The notes below the pieces were generated by a model. The model worked only from the letters and a program-made list of their open reading frames with translations, had not been told where the DNA came from and did no database searches. From the NCBI GenBank assembly GCA_035236585.1, contig CP141128.1, positions 52,689,257-52,753,256 of the forward strand: a DNA stretch of 64,000 nucleotides, in the 5' to 3' direction. Shown here piece by piece: positions 11,785 through 24,119 of this stretch. Position 1 is the stretch's first letter. Each line of letters begins with the position of its first letter. This stretch comes from Warburgia ugandensis (taxonomy: Eukaryota > Streptophyta > Magnoliopsida > Canellales > Canellaceae). The translations under genes were made by a program, and so were the position numbers.

Positions 11785-11953
11785 TAGGAAACCTTTGATC
11801 ACCAAATAGGAAGGTAGGGAAAATTGATTGGCTAAGTGGCTTCCTAAGAGGTGGGGATTTGTTGGATTTTATGATGGTGGAGAAGTCTTAGAAGGGTAAG
11901 ACCCTTGAATGGAAAGTGAAATTCATGGCAATATATGATGGTGCGGTGGAAAG
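11785..11953. other. Older sequence between two family-A copies
   Basis: About 165 bp with no recognisable feature apart from the GAAAG target duplication at its end (11,949-11,953). It continues after the solo LTR at 17,324. Confidence 0.5.
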
Positions 11954-12500
11954 TGTAACAACCCAATTTTTATGAATATAATTAAATCATTAAAAAGTTA
12001 AAAGTTAAAATTTTAAAAGTGGAACTAGAACTTTGAGTTTTGGGAAAATTCATTTTTTATAAAAATAAAATTAAAACTTAAAACTTGAATATTTGTAATG
12101 TACTCAAAAAACTAATAAGAATGATTGTAAGTACGTCAAATTCTGAGTTCAGATGAAAAATCCTTATTTTTCTCCATTTTTAAGAATAAAAGGGTAAAAT
12201 GGTAATTTTACTAATAACCAAGACCTAAGACATCAAAATTTGGAATGTACTCAAAAACACGAATCCAACACCACTAAGCACACTCAATTTCGAGTCCGGC
12301 AGAATAAAATGAATTTTTTTTCATAAAAAGGCAAAATGGTCTTTTCACCCTCCAGTGGCCAGAAAACATGTCATCATGAGTCAAACCACTACAAGCTGTT
12401 AGTGGAGAAAGAGGTGGTAGCGGGAATCCAAAGACAATTTAATAATAAAAAGAAATCAAACATGGTAATTGCAAGTAATCATGGAAGATTCAAAAATCTC

Positions 12501-12509
12501 TATAAATAG
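12501..12509 (+). promoter_or_regulatory. TATA box of solo LTR A2
   Basis: TATAAATAG at the position equivalent to 6912 in element A. Confidence 0.6.
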
Positions 12510-14260
12510 CTCATAAAATTCCCAAAAATTCTCCTAATGTTCTTCATGAGGTCCCTTAGAATGCCTCAAAATCCCAGCTCCAGAATCCTCCCCCATCTCC
12601 TCCAATTCCTCTTTCTTTCTCTCTTATTCTCTTATTCTCTATGGGCATGTCCCCAGATGCACCCGGGCAGACGACCCCATGTCTACATCAGGAGCGTCCA
12701 AGGACACATCGTCCCTGATGAACTAGGGTTTCTACCCAGGAAACCCTAATTCAATTAGCCATCCAATTCTACTTCTTAGAATCAAATCTCCACTAGGGAT
12801 ATGTTTAGATTGAGGGGATCTACAAAACCCCTAGATTTCATGATGATCCAATAGTTGGATCTCCGGCAAAATCAAAATGAAGGTCAAGCATGATACTAAT
12901 TCCATCTCTGGCAAGTTCTATGCCTCTTTTTGGCCAATCTGACCAGTGGAACAAGATCTAGAACTGTTGAATATCTTTAGGATGATGGGATATTCAAAAG
13001 CCCCATAGTTCCAGACCTTCTCCGGCAACGGAACTGAAGAAATCAAGGACTGAATAATTATCTAGTGGCTAGGGTTTATTCTGGTTTTCTTCTCCATTTT
13101 GGTGTTATTTCTCCTTCTCTGGTGATCTTCACTTCACTGGACCAGCACAGGTAGGTGCACCTTTCTCTCCTCTTTCCATTTCTGCATTTCCTTGGTGTTT
13201 TTCAGCCATTAGGCGATCACCCCAACCGTTGATCTATCGGAGATGATGGATCAGGAAACAGGGTAGAGATCCCTACCATGGATGACTCAGATTGAAATTC
13301 TGAGCTATTGGATGGATTCCTGGGGCCCAAAAACCCTATGAGATGAAATTTGGGCTTTTGATCGTGACTGATGGAGGAGATTAGATGATGGGCGATTTGA
13401 TAGCCCATATCTGGACTGTCTCGCCTATCATCGATCACCCATCCCTGGTGGTAGGTAATCCCAGGTAACAGGCATGGGACAACCTCCATTTGTTGTTTTC
13501 TTTTGAAATGATCTCAGCAGTCCAATAATTGTATTGAAACCTTATTTATTCAATTAAGAGCTCAATATAGCTCTAATTTTAGATCTGCAAGTTTTTATAG
13601 ATTCCTGTCACTTGTATAAGTTACTTAACTCATAAGATTTGTGTTTTTAATAGTATTTATTTGTGATAATTAGTGAAATTCATGCCAATGGTATTGGATC
13701 ATGATCAAGATGACTTTAAAATGAAAATCTAAACCGATAGATGGGTTCAGGATGTCTCAAACCTAAGTATCATGATCACAGTAAAATTTCTATATCTCTA
13801 CATCAAGAAATAAAAAAAATAATAAGATTAAATATTAGGCCTTAAAATAGGCTAAAATCTTAAAATTCAAATTTTCATCTCAATTTAACTCCAAATTGAG
13901 ATCGAAAAGTTGGATTGGATTCCACTTGATGAGTAGAACCTATTAAACTTATAAAAATTATGCTTTGATGCATGTAAAATTCTATTAATAAAGGAAAGTA
14001 TTACTAATTCTTATGATTAGTGAAATTTGGAATGATCAAACTCTATAATTCTAATTCATTGATGATCTTGTGATTTTGAAACATGGAATCAATGGTTAGA
14101 AGTGACTGATCTATGTTTAATTAAGAGATCTAGCCTTAAAAGTAGTAAGATCCATAAAAATGAATGGTAATCTCCTTGATCAAGTTGATCAAGGATGATT
14201 GGACATTATGGATGTATTTGGATGAAAATATGAAGTTAATATCATATGGATTGATGGACA

Positions 14261-14282
14261 TGATGATGATGATGATGATGAT
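14261..14282. repeat. (TGA)n microsatellite
   Basis: Seven consecutive TGA trinucleotides inside the AT-rich middle of LTR A2; element A has no such run at the matching place. Confidence 0.9.
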
Positions 14283-15110
14283 TTGGGATAGATTAAGATC
14301 TATGCCCTTAAATTAGATAAACTAACTTAAGATCTTCCTGATCAGTTGGATCAAGGAGGATCAGATCATTCAATGAGATGCATCATTGATTTAGTGATCA
14401 AATCATATTAAGAAGATATATTAGATCTGAGGGAAAATGAAAATCACGATCTAAACCCTAAAAGGGATGAAAAATGAATAGAAATCAACTATGACCATTG
14501 GATCATGATGAATAGTTATGGCATGTTAAATTTTCATTTGACTTATTAAATGTTATTATAATTGTCTTTTATTTCTTAGTAGATTTAATTGTAGATTTAT
14601 TTATTTTTATGATATGAAAATTACATTGAAAATATAATTAAATGAAAAATAGAGTTGAAGGACATTTACATGGAATGAATGACATGGACTTAATGATAGT
14701 AAGGGCTATATTTAGTAGGATAATATAAGGAATATCATTTCCTTGGCCCAAATTAGGAGAATAATAAAACTCCATGAATGACATTTTAAATGTTCATGGA
14801 CTTAATTAAAATCAATTAGAAAGAGTACACAGGGTTAAAATGCTCATAGAAACCTTATAAAAGGTTGAGCTGTGGACACACTAGTTAATGCTAAACATGG
14901 TGGTTAAAGGGGTTTTCTAATAGAGCCTCGCTCTTCTCTTACCTTCTGTTGATGTTTGTGAGGTCTAAATGCCTCCTTACATGAGGATTGAAGTAACTAT
15001 TTTGTGTTCAACCATTCAACTAGTAAGCCTTGGTCAATTGGAAATAAGAAGAGCAATCTAGACTTAGGATAAAATAAGCTATCTTCAACCAGTAAAACAT
15101 TAACTGGTTG

Positions 15111-15132
15111 AATAATAATAATAATAATAATA
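15111..15132. repeat. (AAT)n microsatellite
   Basis: Seven AAT trinucleotides within LTR A2. Confidence 0.9.
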
Positions 15133-15989
15133 AGAGCATAAAAGGTTAGTAAAATATCTAATCTTAATAAAAATGGTAAGTAAGATAATCAAGATCAAAC
15201 AAGATCCATAGGATCTTGAATGATCAAGAACAATAAGAATAATAACATTATATTGTACTTAGTATGCATGTTTATTAGTATGTATGTTATAAATCAAATT
15301 TAGATCATTAGATTAGATAATCCAAACCCTTGATCAAATATGATTCAAGGAAAAGCACTAAGATCATCCTCCGTAGGGATGATCAAATAACTAAACTTAG
15401 ATCAAAGAAGAACTAGATGATAGAAGATCTAGGCCCTTGATCTTTATCAACAAGAATAGATTGTTGGTCAAAGGATTTATTAAATATCAAGATCAAAGAG
15501 ATAGATATGCAAAGACTTAGAGATAAAAAATACTTAGATCTGAAAGATTAGAAGATCATTCTAACCGTCAGATCTATAGGATAAATGCTATCTATGGAAG
15601 ATAGATTATATAGATGATAGGAACATAAGATAGATTTAAATCCTTTATATTAAAGGACAAGATTAGATAAGGAATATAGATAGGAGATTATCCAAAATTG
15701 TACAGATAATGATAGTACATATGTATTTATAGATTACATACATCAATCATGGAGGATCTGAAGGAATGGATCACTACATGAAGGAAGGTGGAACTTTAAG
15801 AATACATGACCCATGGTTTGTGGAATTGTTGTTATTCATAGACATTATAATGCTTAAGGTTGATAATATGTTTAGTTGCATTTGAATCATAATTCATGCA
15901 TATGAGATAGAAATAACTATTGAAATTAGATTGAATACATAATAAATACCTGGGTTTCATTTATGGTTACCCCTAAACTTATATAAGAA

Positions 15990-16165
15990 CATAATAATAA
16001 TGGATATCATTTGTATCAAATGAGTATCCTTACACTTAATAATATTAGGTATATGAATACCAAATTAAAGGAAATGGGGATCATTTACAACAAATGATTA
16101 ATCCCTAAACTTATAGGAATATGGGTATCATTCATTGTGAATGAGGATCCCTAAATTTAGAAATA
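15990..16165. repeat. Degenerate repeat in LTR A2
   Basis: Several imperfect units share 'tatcattt...caaatgagtatccctaaacttata'. They occupy the stretch just before the block shared by families, where element A has its unrelated 27-bp array. Confidence 0.5.
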
Positions 16166-16904
16166 AAATCATATCCTTAGTATGAGGATGTTGAATATGA
16201 GAATGATAATATAAACAAACATATCGTCTGAGATGTACAAGAAGTATTTTAGATACAAGCATGGAGGCTTGTGGTTTTGTTTTAAATAGGCATAAGCCTG
16301 GGGATGCTATATTAGGGAAGTTATGAGGGTTTGGCCACCGGCTTCCCGAAATTTGATGATATTATGATACCTTGCCCAAAGAGAGGCTAAAAGTCGGGTG
16401 GGGCAATTATGGGAGGGCCTCACTAAGAAAGTCTTGTCTCCCCATACGGGCAATGACACAATATTTTCCACCATGATATCAATGGTGAACAGGGTAGTTA
16501 TTCGAGCACTCTAGTATGGATCAGACTACAGCATGGTAGTCCTTGAGTATTTTGCATATGATGCATGGCATAGTGAGATGCCAATAGTGCCCTATTGAGG
16601 GAGTATTTTTTCAACAAAAGTCTCGATGATTTATCAACTCAGTATATCTGAGTATGGACATTGATGTTTGAGATATTGACTATTTTTCATGATTTTTTAC
16701 TATATATATACATACGATATAGTGGTGAGTGGTTTGGAATTATCACAGTGGATATTACATGATAAATTTTATGACTGAATGACCATATATGTTATGGTTC
16801 ATGGAAATTGAAGTATGTGATTAACATGGAATATGATGATTATGAATACTGTACATTTGAATTATCCATATGTTCTTGAATCCCCTACCAAGCATAACTT
16901 GTTG

Positions 16905-16938
16905 AGATATTGTAAATGTTTGAATGTTTACAATATCT
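16905..16938 (+). other. Conserved hairpin in LTR A2
   Basis: AGATATTGTAAA (16,905-16,916) pairs with TTTACAATATCT (16,927-16,938). Compared with element A, a G-C pair has become A-T on both sides, leaving the stem intact. Confidence 0.6.
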
Positions 16939-17323
16939 AAGATACAGAAAGAAAGGAATGGAGGGATATGACATGGGAAGACGAAGACCATACTATTGAT
17001 CAAGACTTTGTATATTTGTCAAGGGATTGAATTGTATTTTGATTTATGTATTTTGCACATAAGATGTAATAAAGGGGCTGTGTATGTGAACCACTAGATC
17101 GATCCTGCAATTTTAATAAAATGAGTTTCTTTGGAAACATATGTTGTACACAAAATTATGTATGTATATGTGAGTGAAATATGTCATTCAAGTTTTCTAA
17201 AAAGAATTTCAATGAAAGAAAATTTTGTTGCTTAAGTTTTCAAAATGTTTGCAAAATTGGTCAACCACCATTTGAAAATGATTAACGAAAATGTATTTCA
17301 AAAACCCGGGTCGCCATAGAAAG

Positions 17324-18440
17324 TGAAGAAAAAGTAGAAAAAACTTAAAAAACAAAAAGAACGGTCTTATCCTATTGGTTCACATGCCAACTTATACTAA
17401 TAAGATTTCTCTTTAATTCATTCAAATTATTCCTTAAAATCTCATGGATAATCCTCTTGATTTTCCTCCAATACTAGCCTTACATTTAGCTTAGCTTAAT
17501 GGCTTTGAGGGCTCCATTGGGTAGGCTTCATGGCTAGCTTAGATGGCTATCTTAGCTTAGCTTCATGGCTCCATCCCTTAGCTTGAGTGGCTTAAATGGT
17601 TTGGCTTGACTTCCTTAGCTTGTCACCTTCTCTCATGGCTTATATGGCTAAGGTGACTTGAATGACTCTCATGCATAAGGTGGTGGGAATGCATGGCTTA
17701 CTTCATGGCCCACTTTGGCTATCTTTAGCTCCTTTAATGACATCGATTACTAGTCCACAAGATGATCTTGGCCTTTGGTTTATGTTGAGCTTGATGGCCA
17801 TGAGGGAGTTGGATAGGGATGCTCAAAATATGTATATTCATTATGGTACTAAGGTTATGGCATGGCTTGCCTAGAAGCTATTATCCTAAGCAATTGACTT
17901 TTCATAACATCTATCTTTTCCATCGATGTATTTAATCTATGAAATCTATCCCCTTCTTGATAAGCCTTTGTTCTCAACTTTGCATATAATGAAATGGATC
18001 ATTATATACAATGAATGAATTTTTATTTTTTTTTTGGAAAATCCTAACTATATGATGCAACCTAACTAAATGTGACTCCTAACTCTAAATTCTGAACAAC
18101 TAATCAATCTCTAATAGATTGCTAATGAGCTAAATTGAGGATCTTTGATAATGTGGAAGGTGCTAGCTTCTTGACCTAAATCTAGATAGCTCCTCCTTTC
18201 GTCCAGGCTTGACCAGTGCTTACTAATTAGGTTCTGCTAGAAAGTGGTTAATACAATCATTGTGTCATGAGGCGGTTACATCTCTACTAACGTCAATAAA
18301 AAGTATGAAAAAATCACTTGGATTTTAAGACACCCACTATAACCACAACTCTCAAAACCCACTTGAGTGACAATAGATCACGTCCTTCTAAAGGGTCCTA
18401 TGACCTCAATACCCAAAGTCTCTTTCCACTAAATTAACAT
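17324..18440 (-). mobile_element. D'': fragment related to family D
   Basis: The part from about 17,960 to 18,420 matches the D internal region downstream of the primer site (for example 55,250-55,640): 'aactatatgatgcaacctaac', 'gacctaaatctagatagctcctcc' and 'cactataaccac'. The part at 17,400-17,730 is rich in GGCTTAATGGCTT-like words, as in the U3 of D LTRs (40,130-40,250). No intact frame. The boundaries are not clear. Confidence 0.5.
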
Positions 18441-19055
18441 GCAAAAACAAGTAATCAATTAAATCTAACTAACTTTAATAAAAAATTAGAAACATGCATG
18501 TGAATCAAAACTACAACTAAAAGACATTCTAAATTTAACACTTTCTAAATTCTAAAACTTCTTAAAGATGGAACCTCGTAAAATTCTAAAAGGAAACTTT
18601 CTAAATGTCAAATAAGATACAAATAATGAATTAATTACTATTAAAACATAAATTAAGTAAATTAACCAAGAATATAAAAGGAAAGGGATTTAAAACCATG
18701 CACATGGTTTTTGGACAATGTGCATGATTTTGGAGCCCTAAAGATGGCAAAATTTAGTTCACCTATAGTGAGTTACTAAGAAAATTAGCTATGTGATTTA
18801 ATAAATAACATGAAAAAATAAATTGGTACCTAAAGAATCAAGAAAATAAGATGTATTGATGGCTGGAATTCAAGCACAAAGTTAAGGAAAATCAAATTTC
18901 TAGATTTTGGTACTTAAGAATAGTAAATAAATATTGCATTAGAAAGCTATTAAAACCATAACTTTAATGCAAGAAAACAAACCATATCTTAAGTAGTTTA
19001 ATGAAATAAATATTGCATAATAAGTATTCTAAAAAAAACTTACTGAATCATCTCC
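18440..19055 (-). mobile_element. D'': LTR end fragment
   Basis: Its minus strand matches the plus strand of about 33,050-33,700 (words such as ATTCCAGCCATC and ACCATGTGCA), so it is the U5 end of a D-related LTR. It is cut on the right by a family-A fragment. No frame or RNA gene seen. Confidence 0.5.
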
Positions 19056-19059
19056 AACT

Positions 19060-19973
19060 TAGGTTTTGAAGCCCAATTTAAAAAAAATATCCCGTTGATG
19101 ATAAGATTGCCTGATAGCCCCTTGTTTTGTGATTTTCCATTGATTGCATTGTTGGATCTTGAAATTTCATTAGGGGTTTTGTAGATAAGATAGTCTAGGA
19201 CCATATGGATGGTGAGATTGGTGAGATTTGATTTGGAACAGAGTGCCTAATTGAATTTAGGTCTCTTGTTCCAATTTAGAGAGAGGAGAGAGAAAGTGAA
19301 AGAAGAGAGAATTTTGGGAATTTGGAAATGAATCTAGATCTGGTTTTTCAGGTGAAGCAAGATAATTTCATGATAATTTTAATGAAAAATTTTGGGGGTC
19401 TATTTATAGATGCTTTTGAATTTTTCATAATTACTTGTAATAATTATATTTCAATTCTTTTGAATATTAAATTAACAATGGTTCCTCTACTACCACCTCC
19501 TTCTCCACTATCAGCTGGTAGTGGTTTGACCACTTATTACATGTTTTCTGGCCATTTGATTCATTTGTGGGCCCAACAGAGGTGTGGAAGGACCATTTTG
19601 TCCTTTTATAGAGAAAAATCTGTCTTATTCTCCCGAAGTCGGAATTGAGTATACTTAGTAGCATTAATCGTATTTCTAAGTACATTCTAAATATTGAAGT
19701 CTTAGACCTTGATGATGTGTAAAATTACAATTTTACCCTTTTATTCATAAAAATGGAGAAAATTAGGGATTTTTCATTTTAACTTGGAATTGAACATACT
19801 TAATGTCTTTTCAATCGGTTTTTCAAGTACATTCATAATTTCTAAGTTTTAAATCATGTTTTAATTTCTTTAAAAAGAGAATTTCCAATAACCTAATATT
19901 CCAACTCAAAATTTCTAAAAATTTCAACTAAATTGATTTTCTTAATCAATTTACAAAAATTGGGGTTATTACA
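19060..19973 (-). mobile_element. A3: 5' fragment of a family-A LTR
   Basis: The minus strand begins TGTAATAACCCC at 19,973 and follows the first 0.9 kb of LTR A: the TATA box TATAAATAG at 19,400-19,408, then a leader resembling 7150-7420, including 'ctacaaaacccctaa'. The remainder of the LTR is missing. No target duplication could be assigned. Confidence 0.75.
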
Positions 19974-20394
19974 CCTCACCACCCATCAAAGCCAAGGGGG
20001 TTGAGCTGCCAAGCCAAGCCAAAAGTTCCGCAGAAGCCAACCCGGATGAGCTCTCAAAGAAAGCCATTAAGCCACTTAAGCCAAGCTACATGGAAGACCA
20101 TCATCAAAGGAGAATCTAAAGCAAATATCCATGGGATTGCCAATAACCTAATATTCCAGATCAAAATTTCTGAAAATTTCAACTAAATTGATTTTCTTAA
20201 TTAATTTACAAAAATTGGGGTTATTACACCTTGCCACCCATCAAAGCCAAGGAGGGTTGAGCTGCCAAGCCAAGCCAAAAGATCCCCAGTAGCCAACCCG
20301 AATGAGCTCTCAAAGAAAACCATTAAGCCACTTAAGCCGAGCTACATGGAAGACCATCATCAAAGGAGAATCTAAAGCAAATATCCATGGGATT
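19885..20394. repeat. 255-bp tandem duplication across an element boundary
   Basis: Two copies start CCAATAACCTAATATTCCA at 19,885 and 20,140. Each copy contains the first 89 bp of the A3 LTR (on the minus strand) plus about 166 bp of adjoining D' sequence (AAGCCAAGCCAAAAG), so the duplication arose after A3 was in place. The copies differ at few sites. Confidence 0.9.
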
Positions 20395-21107
20395 TTCAAG
20401 GCTGTTTTTAAGATATTTTAGTGAAAATCTAGTTGAGTAAGATAGCATGTAGACCACTAGGAAGAAACCAGTTTATTTTTCTCCTTTTTCATGATTTTGT
20501 CACATTTTCTCTCTCTCCACCTCACCACACAAGGCAACCACAAATTTTATCTTCCTAAATTCCACTCAAAGACTCCCATCTTTCCAAAACTCTCGTACCT
20601 TCCCAACTCTATCCAAGATCTACCCAACCACATCACTCCAATTCATTACTTTTCTTTCTCCTTGTCTTTCCATCTCTCTTCATCATTATCTCTCTCACTC
20701 CAATTCATTACTTTTCTTTCTCCTTGTCTTTCCATCTCTCTTCATCATTATCTCTCTTTCCCTAACCAAAAAAGATTGAACAAGAAATGCAATGGAGGAA
20801 GGAAGCTCCACACCTAAACCTTACTTTGTGGGTGCACCATTCTACTCGATCTCATCTCATCTATCCATAAGACCCTTTCCTATTTTCTTCTTCCTTTTCT
20901 TTCCTTATCTCTACAACCATATTTCCCTCTACTTCCTATCACTTCCCTTCATTATCTAAGTGTTTAATGTGGAATTCAAAGAGAAGAGGAGTTCCACGCA
21001 TGACTCTTACTTTATAGGAGCTCTTGTCTCACACTCTCTCATCATCTAACCTATCTCCTTTACCACCTCACCTCTTTCCTTCTTATTTTGATAAGTTTTC
21101 TTAATCC
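19974..21107 (+). mobile_element. D': D-related LTR on plus strand, part 1
   Basis: The 'aagccacttaagcc' region is the reverse complement of the GGCTT-rich U3 of D LTRs, so this copy is on the plus strand. It is followed by a long C/T-rich stretch (20,460-21,070) with a 62-bp duplication. The LTR is interrupted by B3 and C and resumes at 23,864 and 32,513. Confidence 0.55.
20636..20759. repeat. 62-bp tandem duplication
   Basis: Two near-identical C/T-rich copies begin CTCCAATTCATTACTTTTC at 20,636 and 20,698. They create part of a 108-codon plus-strand frame that I judge spurious. Confidence 0.9.
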
Positions 21108-21530
21108 TTGGCTGTAATGACCCCAATTTTTGTAATATTAAAAACCCATAAAAAGTTTAGTTTTAAAGATAAGGGCATTTTGGTCATTTTACTAGTCGCC
21201 TCAACTGAACCCAGGAATTTGGTCCTAAAACTGGTGCCATTAGATGCTTCTTGGAAAAAGGAATCCAACGAGACCAAAATCACCCAAAACGGAGTTAAAA
21301 TGAGCAAGATATGGGCCTTTGAAGTTCAGGGGCAAAACTGTAAATTTTCCAAAAACGATTTAACCTGAAAAACACAGGTGCCCGTTTTGATACGGGCACC
21401 CCGTCGTCTTTAACCTCCTAGAGGTTTCTGGAACGGCGGTGTTTCAAGAAGAAACCACCGCCATTCCAGAGGGTTCCCCACAGCCATTCAAAGGCGGTTA
21501 GAAACCCTCCAGAACCCTCTTTAAAAGCCC

Positions 21531-21539
21531 TATAAATAG
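21531..21539 (+). promoter_or_regulatory. TATA box of LTR B3
   Basis: TATAAATAG, 418 bp into the LTR; identical words at the matching positions of the other B LTRs. Confidence 0.65.
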
Positions 21540-21888
21540 AGCTTTTGGGTGCCTCTAATGGCAGCCCAAAAGCCTTGGAGAAAACCAGTCGTGAAGCAGT
21601 GAGCAAGAGGGAAAAACGTGGAGAGAAAACCCACCACGAAGCAGGTACGCACAAGAAAACCCCAAACCCATCTCCACCATTGTTCCAGGAACGATTTCCC
21701 TAGGTTTTTTCATGAAAAACCATAGAGAATAGGCCTCTAGGGAGCCACCAAGGACCCTGGGACGTCCCCAGGGCCGCACTGGTTCCTCAAGGACGAACCA
21801 GGGCATCCCAAGGACGCCCCGGGCCCCCAACGACGCAGACGGCCCGCCCCAGACGAGACGCGTCGAACGCGTCTGAGAAGAAAACCAA

Positions 21889-21912
21889 CGGGAGCGTCCA
21901 CGGACGCGCCCG
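21889..21912 (+). other. Leader hairpin in LTR B3
   Basis: CGGGAGCGTCC (21,889-21,899) and GGACGCGCCCG (21,902-21,912) pair except for one A-G position. Counterparts at 46,996-47,019 and 48,285-48,308 pair with different bases at that site. Confidence 0.55.
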
Positions 21913-23863
21913 CTAAGGAGAAGGACGTGCCGAGTTGTATAGCGCGTCTGCAGACGCACCCACTGAGGCGCGCGCCGCAGACGCGCAGCGCACTAGCGAG
22001 GCGTGGGTTTTTGGTTATTTGAGAATGCTGGGCGCACGTAGCAGACGCGCAGCGCCCTAGCATTCCTCTTTTTTTTGTCTTTAAGGCTCTATGTACATAC
22101 AAAATTAAAATGCTTATAACTTGAGATCTAGAGCTCCGATTGAGGCGCCGCAAAAGGCGTTGTGTCCGTATCGACAACGCGGACATATCCAAATGATAAA
22201 ATCCCTAATCAAGGCCCAATCAAAGTAGGGCATGACCTTTAGAATAGGGTGGTGGCACGTGACCACCAGGACTTTGGAAAACTGAGAATACCAAGGCCTA
22301 ATTAGGACCTTAGGACACCCATAGGCATGGGGATGGACTCTTAATGCCTAAGTAATAAGACCCAACTGCTCTAAACCCATCAAAGATAGGTTAAACTAAC
22401 CTTGAGTCCCCAAACCATGTTCAGGAGCGTACGAAGACAAGAAGGTTAACGCGACCTAATCAGGTAGGTGCTCTATCACTATTAGATTCTTTTAAAAGAA
22501 CTATTGTTATTTGAGAACATATGTTTTAGATATATGATTTGATTTGCATGTGATTTGTATGAATAAACTCAGCATGCATGTTAAATGCTTTATACATAGT
22601 CATGTTTTGGAAGGACTGCATATACATTATGCACATACATGTGTTGCAAACAAGTGCATGCATTGCATGATTTACGTACTGCAAAGATTGCATGTCCTTG
22701 AGGGTTGCCAAAAGACGCTGGAGTGCCGAGGGCCAGGCAGTTGTGAGGGACCCAAAAGAGGACAAGTTTTAACAGGTTTTGACTTATTTTATGTGATTTG
22801 GGCAAGTAAGCCTGTGGGTGCTATGCCGAGGGGTCTGGGTTGGCCACCCGGCCTCTACCACTAATAGGTGGATGGGTACCACACCCAAAAAGAGGCAAGT
22901 CCCTACGTCGACTGCATGTGGTACAGGGGGCTACCACTGGTGTCACAGCACTGGGTCGGCGTGTCATAGGCCCCGTGGAGGCTATGACCAAGTGTCCTCA
23001 GGTCCCCGGGGACCACACGGCGAGGAGGCTGTGGGCATAGTGGACCCTATGGTTTGATGTGCATTTCATGTAGCATGATATGAGGTTGGTCAACCATACC
23101 ATACTAGAGGTCCATGAGTTGGACTCCATGAGGCATCTATTGCATATCATGATGTCATATGATACTTTCACTTTTGGAATTATGTGACCTTTTAAGTTAT
23201 GAGAATTTCAGTTGATTATGGATTCTTATACTGATATTGACTCGAGTATTCAAACATACGCATATTTTGAATTTCAGTTGATTATGGATTCTTATACTGA
23301 TATTGAACTCGAGTATTCAAATATACACATGTTTTGAATGAGCATATGATTTTGAAACATCTCATGCATTTATAAAACTAGTAGTGATAGGCCCTACTAA
23401 GTATATTATATACTCACCCAATCCTTAACATTTTTCAGACATCAATAAGCACTCAAGGACAAGATACGTCCGTATGTATCATGGTTCAGGACAGCTTCAC
23501 CCACAAAGAGGACATCTATGTTAGTGCTATGAGCATGTAAATCCAAAAGGAGACAAATACACATGTAAGTAAACTCTCAACCCTTTGGACATGTGTTTGT
23601 ACTTAGTTATCATTGGGCTGTGCATTGTGATTGGAAAGACTTGGGGAAAAACATTTATGATTTCTGAAGTTTTTCAAAAACTACCTTAGTTGTTGTGAAA
23701 GCAAATGACACTCGGGGTTTTCAAAAATGAGTCTAAAACTAAAGGTTTTCCGCTGCATTGCATGGTTTTTATAAAATGGTTTTCAAATAGGGATGCATCC
23801 CGCCTTAGGAAATTAGACATCGCATTTAAAAATGCATGAGAAAACCCGGGTCGTCACATTGGC

Positions 23864-24114
23864 CCACTCTTAGATCAGATCTAATCCAAATTAGTAAGTG
23901 ATGAAGACAAGAAGGAAACTCCATGGAAATTAATATGGAAGAGTTTTAGAGGGAGAAAAAGAGTTCAATGCAAACTACTTCCCCTCCATCTCTTCGACGC
24001 TAAAAGCCTTCCCCCTTATATAAAATGCCTCCATGCCCCCCTACTCTAAGTCTTGTTTCTCACCCTAAGCTCTCTTCTTGGAAGTTATTTCTTGTTACTA
24101 TATCTTCTTTGTGA
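23864..24114 (+). mobile_element. D': part 2, between B3 and C
   Basis: About 250 bp of the interrupted D-related LTR, containing the TATA-like run CCTTATATAAAATGCC near 24,015. The rest of the LTR follows after element C. Confidence 0.5.
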
Positions 24115-24119
24115 TCAAG

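Larger units (their letters stand above)
11949..17323 (+). mobile_element. A2: solo LTR of family A with GAAAG duplications
   Basis: The LTR proper is 11,954-17,318 (5365 bp). It starts TGTAACAACCC and ends GGGTCGCCATA, with GAAAG on both sides (11,949-11,953 and 17,319-17,323). The expected ending GTCGTCACA has mutated, so this copy is older than element A. It aligns with 6344-11,784 from end to end but is considerably diverged. No primer site, internal region or second LTR follows, so the rest was lost by recombination between LTRs. Confidence 0.92.
21108..23863 (+). mobile_element. B3: solo LTR of family B with TTGGC duplications
   Basis: The LTR is 21,113-23,858 (2746 bp), TGTAATGACCCC to GGGTCGTCACA, with TTGGC at 21,108-21,112 and 23,859-23,863. 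It has a TATA box at 21,531, a CpG-rich leader at about 21,740-22,070 with a hairpin, the block shared by families at 22,815-22,900, and a short hairpin at 23,398-23,416. It is the best intact reference for family B. Open frames in the leader overlap on both strands and do not persist in the other copies. Confidence 0.95.

Noticed and set aside
20491..20817. 108-codon serine/leucine-rich frame
   Set aside because: Encoded by C/T-rich DNA with a 62-bp duplication inside a D-related LTR; low complexity, not a protein gene.
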